Part shown: one piece after another, positions 33,671 through 43,768 of the stretch
Layout: each line of letters opens with the position of its first letter
How positions within the stretch are numbered: the first letter of the stretch is position 1
Assembly: GCF_000768705.1 (NCBI RefSeq)
Contig: NZ_AVPJ01000002.1
Span: 248,001-312,000, forward strand
DNA length: 64,000 nt
Source of the DNA: Knoellia sinensis KCTC 19936
GTDB lineage: Bacteria > Actinomycetota > Actinomycetes > Actinomycetales > Dermatophilaceae
Direction of reading: 5' to 3'
Program-made: the position numbers and the translations under genes
Notes under the pieces: model-generated
What the model saw: the letters and a program-made list of their open reading frames with translations, nothing else
Told to the model about the DNA's origin: nothing
Database searches by the model: none

Positions 33671-35014
33671 GTGAGCCAGCCGACCAGTCCAGAATCCGCC
33701 GCGGGACCAGGGCGTACACGCCAGAGCGTGATCTATCGACGCGGGACGCTCGGTCAGCCGCCGCGTGTCCCGACTGACCCGACGGAACTCGAGTCACGTG
33801 CGCGGAAGGCGATGAGCGACAAGGCCTGGGCATACGTCGCCGGCGCTGCTGGTGCGGGTGCCACGGCGCAGGCGAACCGGGCAGCGTTCGACCGCTGGCA
33901 GATCGTGCCGCGGATGTTGCACGGCAACACCAGGCGCGACCTGCGCACCGAGATCCTCGGAACGCCACTCGCGGGATCTGTCATGGTCGCCCCGGTCGGT
34001 GCGGCAGAACTCGTGGCCCCGAAGGCCGACATCGAGATCGCGCGCGGCGCCTCGGCCGCCGCGACTCCCTACATCGTCTCCACGCAGGGCTGTTCGCCGA
34101 TGGAGGAGACGGCTGCGGCGATGGGGGAGACGCCGTGGTGGTACCAGCTCTACTGGTCGACCGACGAGGCGCTCGTGGACTCCCTCATCGGACGGGCGGA
34201 AGCTGCCGGGGCGCGCGCCCTCGTCGTCACGCTCGACACGACCATGCTCGGCTGGCGAACCCAGGACCTCGACCTCGGGTCGCTGCCGTTCACGCAGGGT
34301 GTCGGCATCGCGCAGTACACCTCCGATCCCCGCTTCATGGAGATCGTGCGCGAGCGAGTGGCTGCTTCGGCTGCCGCAGGCGTCGAGGCCGAGTCGCCGC
34401 TCGCCGGCACACGTGGAGCAGCCAAGGTGCGGGCCGCCGGTGGTGGGGCACGCACGCTGCTCAGTCAGGCCCGACGTCACCCCGGCGGCACCCGCGACAA
34501 TCTCCGTTCCCCTGAACCGCGGGCAGCCGTCGAGACGTTCCTCGACATCTATTCAAACCCCGGCCTGTCCTGGGGGCACCTCGAGACGCTGCGCGAGCGG
34601 ACCCGAATTCCGGTGCTGCTCAAGGGAATCCTTCACCCTGACGATGCCGAGCGCGCGCTTGACCTGGGCGTCGACGGCATCATCGTGTCGAACCACGGCG
34701 GTCGTCAGGTCGACCGATCCATTGCCTCGCTCGACGCGCTCATCGCGATCCGTGAGCGCATCGGGCGCGATCCCGTGGTCCTTCTCGACAGCGGTGTCCG
34801 CACCGGCGCGGACGTCTTCGTCGCCCTTGCGCTCGGTGCCGATGCCACGCTCATCGGGCGCCCGCACATCTATGGCCTCGCCCTCGACGGCGCCGACGGT
34901 GTCCGCGACGTCCTCGACAACGTCATCGCCGAACTCGACCTCACGATGGGCCTGACCGGAGCCGCCTCCATCAGGGACATCACCCGCGAGGCTTTCCTCC
35001 AGCCCCGCCCCTGA
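33671..35014 (+). CDS. FMN-dependent alpha-hydroxy acid oxidase, lactate 2-monooxygenase-like
   Basis: A 447-residue (S)-2-hydroxy-acid dehydrogenase of the TIM-barrel FMN family. Family marks are VMVAPVGAAEL, YIVSTQGCSPMEE, WWYQLYWSTDE, VVTLDTTMLGWRTQDL (typical of lactate 2-monooxygenase and related), LLKGILHPDDA with the FMN Lys, SNHGGRQVD with the catalytic His and substrate Arg, and LLDSGVRTGADVFVALALGA. It probably oxidises L-lactate or a related acid. GTG at 33671; the first ~25 residues are extra to the catalytic domain. It ends before a convergent hairpin. Confidence 0.85.
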   Translation: MSQPTSPESAAGPGRTRQSVIYRRGTLGQPPRVPTDPTELESRARKAMSDKAWAYVAGAAGAGATAQANRAAFDRWQIVPRMLHGNTRRDLRTEILGTPLAGSVMVAPVGAAELVAPKADIEIARGASAAATPYIVSTQGCSPMEETAAAMGETPWWYQLYWSTDEALVDSLIGRAEAAGARALVVTLDTTMLGWRTQDLDLGSLPFTQGVGIAQYTSDPRFMEIVRERVAASAAAGVEAESPLAGTRGAAKVRAAGGGARTLLSQARRHPGGTRDNLRSPEPRAAVETFLDIYSNPGLSWGHLETLRERTRIPVLLKGILHPDDAERALDLGVDGIIVSNHGGRQVDRSIASLDALIAIRERIGRDPVVLLDSGVRTGADVFVALALGADATLIGRPHIYGLALDGADGVRDVLDNVIAELDLTMGLTGAASIRDITREAFLQPRP

Positions 35015-35054
35015 GTGTCCTGGAACCGCGGCCATGCGTGGGCCTCAATGGCTG

Positions 35055-35133
35055 CGTCCCGATCTCACCGAATTCCTCGACCAGGGACACAGAGATCGCG
35101 TGCCCAACCGAGGAACTCGGTGAGATCGGGACG
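35055..35133. terminator. Long hairpin between convergent genes
   Basis: Arms 35055-35079 and 35109-35133 pair over 25 bases with one mismatch (CGTCCCGATCTCACCG outer part), loop 29 bases. It lies between the hydroxy-acid oxidase and the aminotransferase. Same architecture as the GACTTTGTGCCC elements but a different arm sequence. Confidence 0.7.
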
Positions 35134-35141
35134 GGGGGCGA

Positions 35142-36347
35142 TCAGGAACCCGTGATCTCGGCGACGGCGGCGAGGAGCCGGTCGACGTCGCTGTCGTCGG
35201 TGTAGGGCGCGAGACCGACCCTCACCCCGCCCTCGTCACCGAGCCCGAGGTGCCGCGACGCCTCGATCGCATAGAAGTGACCGGCGGGAGCGTTGACACC
35301 GCGTTCGGCCAGACCTCGACGCACCTCCTGCGCGGTCAGGCCCTCGACCGTGAAGAGCAGGGTCGGCGTGCGCTTGCGAGCATTCGAGAAGAGCCGCACG
35401 GACGGCATACCGCGCAGTCCTTCCTCAAGGCGCGTGCGCAGCACGTGTTCGTGGGCATCGAGCACCTCAAAGCTCGCCAGCACCCGCTCGCGACGCGAAC
35501 CGGTCGCCGACGGATCCAGTCCGGCGAGCACCTCCACCGCCGCCGTCGTCCCGGCGAGCAGCTCATAGGGCAGCGTTCCCAACTCGAATCGCTCAGGCAC
35601 GTCGTTCGTGGACGGCAACAACTTGTCCATCTGCAACGTCTCGAGGAGTTCAGGTGCAGCGGCCACGACACCAACGTGCGGACCCAGGAACTTGTAGGGC
35701 GAGCAGGTCCAGAAGTCGACCCCCAGCCCTTCGAGGTCCACGGATGCGTGCGCGGTCGCATGGACACCATCGACCCAGTGCAGAGCGCCGACCTCGTGGA
35801 CGGCCCGGGCGATCTTGCACACGGGAGGCTTCGTGCCGATGAGGTTGGAGGCACCGCTCGTCGCGACGAGCCGGGTCCGGTCCGTGAGCAGCGAGGTCAC
35901 AGCAGCGGAGTGCAGCTCCCCAGTGTCGGGCTCGAAGTCGGCCCACTTCACGACAGCGCCGACGGCTTCGGCGGCCTGGACCCAGGGCCGGATGTTGGAG
36001 TCGTGGTCGAGACGGGTGACGATGACCTCGTCGCCCGGCTTCCACGTGCGCGCCAGCGCCCGCGAGAGGTCATAGGTCAGAGCCGTGGCACTCCGACCGA
36101 AGGCGACGCCACGGGGGTCGGCCCCGAGGAGGTCGGCGACGGCAGCTCGCGCGTCCGTGACCACGGCTTCCGCACGGCGCTCGCTCGCGGTGACATCGCC
36201 CCGGTTGGAGATGGCCGAGACCAAGGTGTCGTGCACGGCCTCGGCGACAGGGGTCGGCGTCTGGGATCCGCCGGGCCCGTCGAAGTGTGCAGCGCCCTCG
36301 TCCAGCGCTGGGAAGAGCGCGCGGACGGCCGTGACGTCATAGCTCAT
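35142..36347 (-). CDS. Class V aminotransferase, cysteine-desulfurase-like (VC1184 type)
   Basis: A 401-residue PLP enzyme. The PLP lysine is in SPYKFLGPH; ATSGASNLIGTKPP, HWVDGVHATAH and FDGPGGSQTPTPV are class V marks, and the pattern fits the VC1184 (TIGR01976) subfamily annotated as cysteine desulfurase. The C-terminal region reads GVNAPAGHFYAIE, without the active-site Cys that true IscS/SufS enzymes have there, so desulfurase activity is doubtful. No Fe-S assembly genes are nearby. ATG at 36347. Confidence 0.83.
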   Translation of the reverse strand: MSYDVTAVRALFPALDEGAAHFDGPGGSQTPTPVAEAVHDTLVSAISNRGDVTASERRAEAVVTDARAAVADLLGADPRGVAFGRSATALTYDLSRALARTWKPGDEVIVTRLDHDSNIRPWVQAAEAVGAVVKWADFEPDTGELHSAAVTSLLTDRTRLVATSGASNLIGTKPPVCKIARAVHEVGALHWVDGVHATAHASVDLEGLGVDFWTCSPYKFLGPHVGVVAAAPELLETLQMDKLLPSTNDVPERFELGTLPYELLAGTTAAVEVLAGLDPSATGSRRERVLASFEVLDAHEHVLRTRLEEGLRGMPSVRLFSNARKRTPTLLFTVEGLTAQEVRRGLAERGVNAPAGHFYAIEASRHLGLGDEGGVRVGLAPYTDDSDVDRLLAAVAEITGS

Positions 36348-36367
36348 GACGTCACGCTACAGAGCGA

Positions 36368-37129
36368 TCAGGCGCAGGCGGGTGCGTTGCCCACGGCGTC
36401 GGCCGCCGCTTGGTAGGCAGGGATGCTCTTCTGCGCAGAGTCCACGGCCTTGACCCACGTGTTGTGGTAGGACCCCATCTCGGTGTGCGCCTTGTTGGCC
36501 ATCATCCGGAGGTGCGCGGACCACTCGTTCTGAACCGTCGTCCCCGTGGTGCGGACCTTGTCCAGAGCGGCGAGGCGCGTCGTGCAGGCCGTGATGGTCG
36601 CGTCGCCCGCGGCCTCCTTGGCCGCGTCGGCGCACGCGGTGCCGGTGGCCTGGAACGCCTTGGTCGTGGCGGCGATGGCCTTCTCGTCCGCGAGACCGAA
36701 GGCCTTGGAGTCGGCGTAGAGCTTCGCGGTCTCCTCGAGGGTGATCCTGCCCGAGGTCTTGGCGAGGTAGGCGTCCGTGTGGGTCTTCCAGTGCGCGGCC
36801 GAGTCCTTGGCGGCCGCGGCGAAGTCCTCCGCAGCCTTGACCTGGGCGACACAGTCCGTGCGGGCGCCGTCGGCTGCCTCGGGCGTGCCCGACGCAGCGG
36901 TGCTCGGGGCCTCGCTCGGCGCGGTGCCGCCGGCTCCCGACCCCGAGCCGGAGGTGGTCGCGGAGGCCGCGGCAGTGGCCGTGGCTGGCGCCGCGTCACC
37001 ACTCGGGTCGTCGTTGAGCATGGACCCGACGGCCCACGCACCGCCCCCGGCAAGGAGGACGACGCCAGCGATGATCGCGGCGGTCACTCCGCCGGCTTGG
37101 GTTGATCCGTGTTTCCCCACGGGCGTCAT
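36368..37129 (-). CDS. Membrane-anchored extracytoplasmic protein of unknown function
   Basis: A 253-residue protein with one N-terminal membrane segment (GGVTAAIIAGVVLLAGGGAWAVG), a ~60-residue Ala/Ser/Thr/Gly/Pro linker, and a helical domain with Cys at TDCVAQVK, GTACADAAK, TITACTTRL and the C-terminal PACA. Even numbers of cysteines fit disulfides outside the cell. No family recognised. ATG at 37129. It lies on the same strand as the downstream aminotransferase with 20 bases between. Confidence 0.75.
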   Translation of the reverse strand: MTPVGKHGSTQAGGVTAAIIAGVVLLAGGGAWAVGSMLNDDPSGDAAPATATAAASATTSGSGSGAGGTAPSEAPSTAASGTPEAADGARTDCVAQVKAAEDFAAAAKDSAAHWKTHTDAYLAKTSGRITLEETAKLYADSKAFGLADEKAIAATTKAFQATGTACADAAKEAAGDATITACTTRLAALDKVRTTGTTVQNEWSAHLRMMANKAHTEMGSYHNTWVKAVDSAQKSIPAYQAAADAVGNAPACA

Positions 37130-37217
37130 CCTTGCACCTCTGGCGAGCGCTGACGAACTGATCAGGCATTTGGACAGGGTGACTGTCCAGTAATGGCTCA
37201 TCAGGATGAAAGTTTGT

Positions 37218-38210
37218 CTATTTCCCCTGTGCCGCAGGGGAGTTGACCCACGAGTAACGTCGCACGACATCCCCGATAGCGACCGTGATTCCGGAGTCGT
37301 CGACGCGGAGCGCGCGGAGGCCGTCGCGGCTCACAATCCTTCCCGTATGCCGGCCGCTCACCTCGAGCGTGTGGATCCCGTCCCCGAACGGCCACCACCA
37401 GAGGGTGGTGCGCCCGACCTCGGCGCGGGTGCCAGCGCCATTCGTCTGATCGGTCTGATCCGAGGCGCCCTGAGCCGCGGCGTCAGGGCAGGCCCCTGGG
37501 GCCGTCGAGGTGGCCGACCGGTCGAAGGACTCGTAGGTCGTGCGCGTGCAGGATCCCCCGGCAGCGGAGTCGAGGAGGAGGCGGCCGTCCCTGCCCACGG
37601 ACGCCCGGGCAGGCGGGCGGAGCACGACGCGACTCGAGTCGGGGTCGACGAGGACGACCGTGTCATCCCCGGTCGGGAACACTCCCACGACCGGAAGGTT
37701 GCCATCGGTGCCCACCACCGGTGCAGCGGTGCCGGACGCCGTGGGCTGGGGCGTCTGCCATGCCTCCTGACCGTTCGCCCCGAGGCCGATGAGGCGGCAG
37801 GCTCGCGGTGTGCCACCACACGCCTGCACGACCGTGGTGCCCGATGACGCCGCCACCAGGGCGAGGCGGTGTGCCGTGGGGCCGCGCCAGGTCCAGCGGG
37901 ACTGGCCGTCGAGGCCGGCGGCGTCGAGGGTCGTGTCGTTCACGATGAGGAGGCGGCCACCGCCGATGGCCCGGTCTCCGCCACTCACCGAGCCCAGAGT
38001 GATCCGCGTCCCCGACACGAGGTCGATGGCGACCGTGGAGTCCGTGGCGACCAGGGCGCGACCGCCGAGGACTCGGCCCTCCACGGCGGTCGTCTCCCAT
38101 TCGCCCGCCACGCCTTCGTCGTCGGGAGTGGTGAGCCAGCCGACGACGACGGTGAGGACGACCGCGGACGCGGCGAAGACGGCATACGCGATCGTTCGTC
38201 GTGATCTCAC
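37218..38210 (-). CDS. Membrane-anchored protein with repeated beta-strand (PQQ-like) ectodomain
   Basis: A 330-residue protein with one N-terminal membrane segment (TIAYAVFAASAVVLTVVVGWL) and a ~300-residue outside domain with repeated strands (VAIDLVSGTRITLG, DRAIGGGRLLIVND, VLVDPDSSRVVL, LRALRVDDSGITVAIGDVV), suggesting a beta-propeller of the PQQ-binding-like type. No enzyme motif is evident. GTG at 38210 starts 17 bases after guaB1, so the two may share a transcript. The N-terminal segment includes one repeated word, encoding AYAV. Confidence 0.7.
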   Translation of the reverse strand: MRSRRTIAYAVFAASAVVLTVVVGWLTTPDDEGVAGEWETTAVEGRVLGGRALVATDSTVAIDLVSGTRITLGSVSGGDRAIGGGRLLIVNDTTLDAAGLDGQSRWTWRGPTAHRLALVAASSGTTVVQACGGTPRACRLIGLGANGQEAWQTPQPTASGTAAPVVGTDGNLPVVGVFPTGDDTVVLVDPDSSRVVLRPPARASVGRDGRLLLDSAAGGSCTRTTYESFDRSATSTAPGACPDAAAQGASDQTDQTNGAGTRAEVGRTTLWWWPFGDGIHTLEVSGRHTGRIVSRDGLRALRVDDSGITVAIGDVVRRYSWVNSPAAQGK

Positions 38211-38226
38211 GCGCGTGCCGAGCCGA

Positions 38227-39672
<1,446 letters not shown>

Positions 39673-39743
39673 CTATGAGCGTTCGCGACGGCGATCCCCA
39701 TCCGTGGGCGCTCCCGGCCGCCCGCGTGTAGCAGGATCGTCCC

Positions 39744-40997
39744 GTGAGTCTCCTTGCCCCGTCGCCCGCCGACGCTGCTCGCCGCACCGGCCTGCGCCGG
39801 ATGCGCGCTGTCGCGCTGGGTCTGCTCGTGCTCGCCGCCATCGTGTATGCCGTGACGTTGCGTCACGAGACCGGCTGGCTGGGCTATGTCAATGCGGGGG
39901 CCGAGGCGGCCATGGTCGGTGCGCTGGCGGACTGGTTCGCCGTGACGGCGCTGTTCCGGCACCCCCTGGGTCTGCCGGTGCCGCACACGGCGATCATTCC
40001 CAAGCGCAAGAACGAGATCGGTCGCAACCTCCAGGAGTTCGTGACGGAGAACTTCCTCACCGAGCAGATCGCCCGGGAGCGGCTGACGGCCGCCCGGGTG
40101 GGTGAGCGCCTGGGCGTGTGGTTGAGCGAGCCGCGGCACCGACAACGGGTCATGACCGAGGTCGTGCGCGTGACCCGGGCGGGGTTGGGGCGGCTGTCCG
40201 ACGAGGACGTGCGCGAAGTCATCGCCGACTTCGTCCTGCCGCGACTCGCCACCGAGCCGATCAGCCCCATCGCCGGGTCGCTGCTCGAGGGCGTGGTGTC
40301 GGAGGAGACGCACCACGGTCTCGTCGACCTCGGGTTGGAGCAGCTTCACGACTGGCTCGTCGACAACCCGGGGACGTTCTCATCGGTCATGGGCGAGCGG
40401 GCGCCGTGGTGGTCGCCGCCGTGGGTCGACGACAAGGTCATCGGATGGAGCTACCAGCAGGTGCTCACCTGGCTCGCCGACATCCGGTCGACGCCGGGGC
40501 ATCCTGCGCGGGTGGCGTTCGATGACCTGCTGGGTCGACTCGCTCGCGACCTCCAGTCCGATCCGGCGGTCATGGAGCGCGCCGAGTCGCTCAAGGAGCG
40601 GCTGCTCTCACACCCGCAGGTGCCGGACACGGCTGTGGGCCTGTGGCGGTCGTTCGCGGCGGCGCTGGAGTCGGCGATGGATGACCCGACGTCGTACTTC
40701 CACGTCCGCGGCGACGAACTCCTGCAGCACCTCGGGCGGCACCTCGTCGAGGACGAGCCGTGGCGCTCGCGGCTGGAGGGGCACCTTGGGGAGGCGGTGT
40801 CGTTCTTCGTGAACACCTATGGGTCCGAGCTCGCGGAGGTCATCTCGGTGACGGTCGAGCAGTGGGACGGGCGTGAGGCGGCGGAGCGGATCGAGCTGCA
40901 CGTGGGGCGCGACCTGCAGTTCATCCGGATCAACGGCACGATCGTCGGCGCCCTCGCCGGGATCATCATCCACGCGCTGAGCTCGACCCTCCACTGA
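39744..40997 (+). CDS. DUF445 family membrane protein
   Basis: A 417-residue protein of the DUF445/YjiN family: N-terminal membrane segment (LGLLVLAAIVYAVTLRH), WLGYVNAGAEAAMVGALADWFAVTALFRHPLGLPVPHTAIIP, a long helical middle and a C-terminal segment (LQFIRINGTIVGALAGIIIHAL). The conserved GADWFAVxALFRHP block is diagnostic. Function unknown. GTG at 39744. It ends seven bases before a long terminator hairpin facing the next minus-strand gene. Confidence 0.87.
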   Translation: MSLLAPSPADAARRTGLRRMRAVALGLLVLAAIVYAVTLRHETGWLGYVNAGAEAAMVGALADWFAVTALFRHPLGLPVPHTAIIPKRKNEIGRNLQEFVTENFLTEQIARERLTAARVGERLGVWLSEPRHRQRVMTEVVRVTRAGLGRLSDEDVREVIADFVLPRLATEPISPIAGSLLEGVVSEETHHGLVDLGLEQLHDWLVDNPGTFSSVMGERAPWWSPPWVDDKVIGWSYQQVLTWLADIRSTPGHPARVAFDDLLGRLARDLQSDPAVMERAESLKERLLSHPQVPDTAVGLWRSFAAALESAMDDPTSYFHVRGDELLQHLGRHLVEDEPWRSRLEGHLGEAVSFFVNTYGSELAEVISVTVEQWDGREAAERIELHVGRDLQFIRINGTIVGALAGIIIHALSSTLH

Positions 40998-41003
40998 CCT
41001 CCA

Positions 41004-41079
41004 GCGACTTTGTGCCCCATTGGGACACGGTGCGCGGCCTTCGGCCGAGTCACCGTGTCCCAATGGGGCACAAAGTCGC
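41004..41079. terminator. Long hairpin, GACTTTGTGCCC family, between convergent genes
   Basis: Perfect 29-bp arms, 41004-41032 and 41051-41079, loop 18 bases. This is the longest stem of the family here. It lies between DUF445 and the minus-strand gene at 41149. Confidence 0.78.
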
Positions 41080-41100
41080 ACAAGCGCATGTGGGCGCCTC

Positions 41101-41132
41101 GTGCACTGCTGCGGTCGGCCGCAGCAGTGCAC
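41101..41132. terminator. Second hairpin beside the long one, 14-bp perfect stem
   Basis: GTGCACTGCTGCGG at 41101-41114 pairs exactly with 41119-41132 around a 4-base loop. It sits 17 bases before the end of the minus-strand gene and may be that gene's own terminator, with the 41004 element serving DUF445. Confidence 0.65.
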
Positions 41133-41148
41133 AGTGGGCACTCAGGCG

Positions 41149-41763
41149 TCAGTTCTTGCGGAACTTGTCCTTGAGGTTCTCTCCTTCGTCCTGGAGGCGG
41201 TCGCGCCAACTCGGGTCGTCCCGGTTGACGTCAGGCGTGTCGGCATCGGTGTCGCGCCAGCCCCGGTCACCCCGACTTACGTCGGGAGCGTCGGTGTCCG
41301 TGTGCTGCCGAGTCGCGTCGCTGCCGCTCCACTCGGCATCACCGCGGTCGCTGACGGCAGTGCGGTCGTCGAAGCGGGAGGAGCCCGTGTCGCGGTACTC
41401 ACCAGCCGCCATGTCCGAACCAGCTGCTCCGCCTACGGCGGCTCCGCCGGCGGCTCCACCGGTCGCGTAGGTGTCACCGGTGCGACGACCGTCGCGGTCG
41501 GTGTCGATGTCCGGGTCGAGCCTGTCGGCCTCCCGGACGCTGTCGTCGTACTCGGACCGGGCCTCACGGGCGTCTGCTGCCGCCCGACTGGCGTCAGCCT
41601 CCTTGTCGCGGGCCACCTGGGACTGCTGGAACGCGTCCTCTCGGACCTCGGCAGCCTGCTCACGACGCGCCTCTTCGCTCCGCTTCCGCAACTGCGGCAG
41701 GATCCACAGGAACAGCAGGGCCAGGACGACAAGCGCGATGATCCACCACCACATGGTGTCCAT
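41149..41763 (-). CDS. Small membrane protein with long charged cytoplasmic tail
   Basis: A 204-residue protein with one N-terminal membrane segment (MWWWIIALVVLALLFLWILP) then a coiled-coil-like charged stretch (RKRSEEARREQAAEVREDAF) and a long acidic/Arg-rich, low-complexity tail ending NLKDKFRKN. Similar tails occur in actinobacterial hypothetical proteins; no family is assigned. ATG at 41763 is chosen over GTG at 41772 because AAGGAGAG lies at a workable distance only for the ATG. Confidence 0.75.
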   Translation of the reverse strand: MDTMWWWIIALVVLALLFLWILPQLRKRSEEARREQAAEVREDAFQQSQVARDKEADASRAAADAREARSEYDDSVREADRLDPDIDTDRDGRRTGDTYATGGAAGGAAVGGAAGSDMAAGEYRDTGSSRFDDRTAVSDRGDAEWSGSDATRQHTDTDAPDVSRGDRGWRDTDADTPDVNRDDPSWRDRLQDEGENLKDKFRKN

Positions 41764-41905
41764 CAGGATCACTCTCCTTGGGTGCAGCGAGGAAACTCCT
41801 CGTTGCCTCCAAAGTAATCAACTTTCTGCCCCACTCTGCGTTCAAGCGCAGGGGAAAAGTGCCTCTGAGCAGCGCGAACGCCGAACAGGTCGGCGCAGCG
41901 GACGC

Positions 41906-42910
41906 TCAGCCGGCCCAGTCCGGGTCGGCTGCCGTGAGCCGTGCGGGGTCGACCGTGCCGGGTTCGGGGCGCCGGTCCTGATCGCGACTCTCGTCGACCA
42001 GTGCGGCACGGACGGACTCGGCGAAGTGCAGCGGCCGATCCGGGGGTGGCCCGATGAGGTCGTCGATGTCGCGCTCCTTGCACACGACCTCGTGGACGAG
42101 GCTCCCGACAAGCGGCTTGGCGATTCCCGACGGCACCGGCGTGACCAGCCCGACCCAGTGGCTCGCGACCCACGGCGTCAGGACAGGGAGGGCGCGGATC
42201 GGCCGCTCGCGCAGGCCAGCGATCTCTGCATAGCCCTGGATCATCTCGCGGTAGGTCATGGTGTCCGGCCCGCCGACGTCGAACGTGCGGTTGTGCTCAC
42301 CCCGAGCCGTTGCGGCGCCGACCAGATAGTGGAGGACATCGCGGATCGCGATCGGCTGGATGCGGTTGTCGACCCACTTGGGCACGACCATCGCGGGGAG
42401 GCGGTTCGTGAGGTGCCTGAGCATCTCGAAGGACGCCGATCCCGAGCCGATGATGACCGCCGCCTGCAGCACCATCGTCGGGACGCCCGATGCCATGAGG
42501 AGATCCCCCACCTCGACGCGAGAGGCGAGATGGTCCGACAACACGCTCACGGGCGGGTGGAGCCCGGACAGATAGACGATGCGGCCGACGTCAGCGGCCT
42601 GCGCTGCGAGCCCGAAGAGCCGAGCCAGTTCGCGGTCGCGCTCCTCGAAGTCGGCATCGCCGTCCATCGAGTGCAGCAGGTAGTAGGCGACGTCGATGTC
42701 GGCCAACGCCCGGTCGAGGTCGGCGCGCACACCTGCGTCGCCCTCGACGATCTCGACGCGGTCGCGCCAGGCCCTCTCGGAGAGCCGGTCCGCCGACCGG
42801 GCCAGCACCCGCACGTCGTGGCCGGCAGCGAGCAGTGCCGGGACCAGGCGCGAGCCGATGTATCCGGTTGCACCCGTCACCAACACGCGAACCCGCAGGT
42901 CAGATGCCAT
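41906..42910 (-). CDS. NAD(P)-binding SDR family protein (DUF2867-less NmrA/epimerase type)
   Basis: A 334-residue Rossmann protein: RVLVTGATGYIGSRLVPALL at residues 7-26, then RSADRLSER, EGDAGVRADLDRALADIDVAYYLLHSMDG, VYLSGLHPP and VGGPDTMTYREMIQGYAEIAGL. It is close to the actinobacterial atypical SDR group (complex-I-subunit-like NAD(P)H-binding proteins). Lacks the usual catalytic YxxxK, so its activity is unclear. ATG at 42910 is used; ATG at 42919 or 42934 are alternatives, the last colliding with the divergent gene's start. Confidence 0.8.
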   Translation of the reverse strand: MASDLRVRVLVTGATGYIGSRLVPALLAAGHDVRVLARSADRLSERAWRDRVEIVEGDAGVRADLDRALADIDVAYYLLHSMDGDADFEERDRELARLFGLAAQAADVGRIVYLSGLHPPVSVLSDHLASRVEVGDLLMASGVPTMVLQAAVIIGSGSASFEMLRHLTNRLPAMVVPKWVDNRIQPIAIRDVLHYLVGAATARGEHNRTFDVGGPDTMTYREMIQGYAEIAGLRERPIRALPVLTPWVASHWVGLVTPVPSGIAKPLVGSLVHEVVCKERDIDDLIGPPPDRPLHFAESVRAALVDESRDQDRRPEPGTVDPARLTAADPDWAG

Positions 42911-42932
42911 CTGTGGCATCGTCTCATCCGTC

Positions 42933-43655
42933 ATGGACCACGCACTGGCGGAACTGCGGCGATTCTTCCGAGCCGCACTGGTCGAGCCCGTCCCGCGCGA
43001 CCACACCGAGACCGACGCGGCCTTCCGCCGGCGCCGGGCGGTTGCCGTGGCCACGCTCGTCGTCGGTGTCGGCGTGAACGCCTGGGCACTGCGGATCCCG
43101 CCGGGTGATCGGCTCTTCTATGCCGGGACCGTCCTGCTGGCGATCGTGTGGGCAGGCGGCGCACTCCTTTCCGGCCCGTTGCACCTCGGCCGCGCCCACA
43201 CCCGCTCCGGTGCCGGGCGCGCCCGACCGGTCGTCCAGTCCCTGGTTCTCGGACTCCTGCTCCTTGCCCTCTTCCTCGCCGGGGCGCTCGTCGTGGCCCG
43301 CATCCCGCTGCTGCGCGAACCCGTCGACGGGCTGCTCGACCACGCCCGCTTCGGATCTCTACCGGTCGTCGCGCTCGTCACGGCGATCAACGGCGTCGCG
43401 GAGGAGCTGTTCTATCGGGGTGCGCTCTTCGCTGCGGTCGGGCGTCGGCACGCGGTTCTCGTCACGACGATCGTGTATGCCGTCGTGACCGCTGCCGCTG
43501 GGATCCCCCTTCTCGTTCTCGCGGCTCTCCTGCTCGGTGCCGTCACGGGTCTCCAGCGGCGGGTGACCGGCGGCATCCTCGGGCCGATCGTCACCCACCT
43601 CGTCTGGTCGCTCGGGATGCTCTTCCTGCTCCCGCCCGTTCTCGCCGCCGCCTAA
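42933..43655 (+). CDS. CPBP family intramembrane glutamic protease (Abi/CAAX-like)
   Basis: A 240-residue membrane protein with about six to seven hydrophobic segments. The CPBP motifs are present: motif 1 EELFYRG (EExxxR) and motif 2 HLVWSLGM with the second-motif His. Members are intramembrane proteases, processing prenylated or signal peptides, sometimes linked to bacteriocin self-protection; no such partner is nearby. ATG at 42933 is only 22 bases from the divergent SDR start. It ends one base before a long hairpin. Confidence 0.85.
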   Translation: MDHALAELRRFFRAALVEPVPRDHTETDAAFRRRRAVAVATLVVGVGVNAWALRIPPGDRLFYAGTVLLAIVWAGGALLSGPLHLGRAHTRSGAGRARPVVQSLVLGLLLLALFLAGALVVARIPLLREPVDGLLDHARFGSLPVVALVTAINGVAEELFYRGALFAAVGRRHAVLVTTIVYAVVTAAAGIPLLVLAALLLGAVTGLQRRVTGGILGPIVTHLVWSLGMLFLLPPVLAAA

Positions 43656-43720
43656 CGACTTTGTGCCCGGTGGGGACATGAGGAGCGCAGCGACGAGTGT
43701 CCCCACCGGGCACAAAGTCG
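43656..43720 (+). terminator. Long hairpin, GACTTTGTGCCC family, after the CPBP protease
   Basis: Perfect 23-bp arms, 43656-43678 and 43698-43720, with loop TGAGGAGCGCAGCGACGAG. The 18-base loop core TGAGGAGCGCAGCGACGA recurs exactly in the hairpin at 54215-54281. Confidence 0.75.
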
Positions 43721-43768
43721 AAGCGTCAGGTCGGGGACGTTTGCGGCGACTCGATCGTTGAGGCAGGC

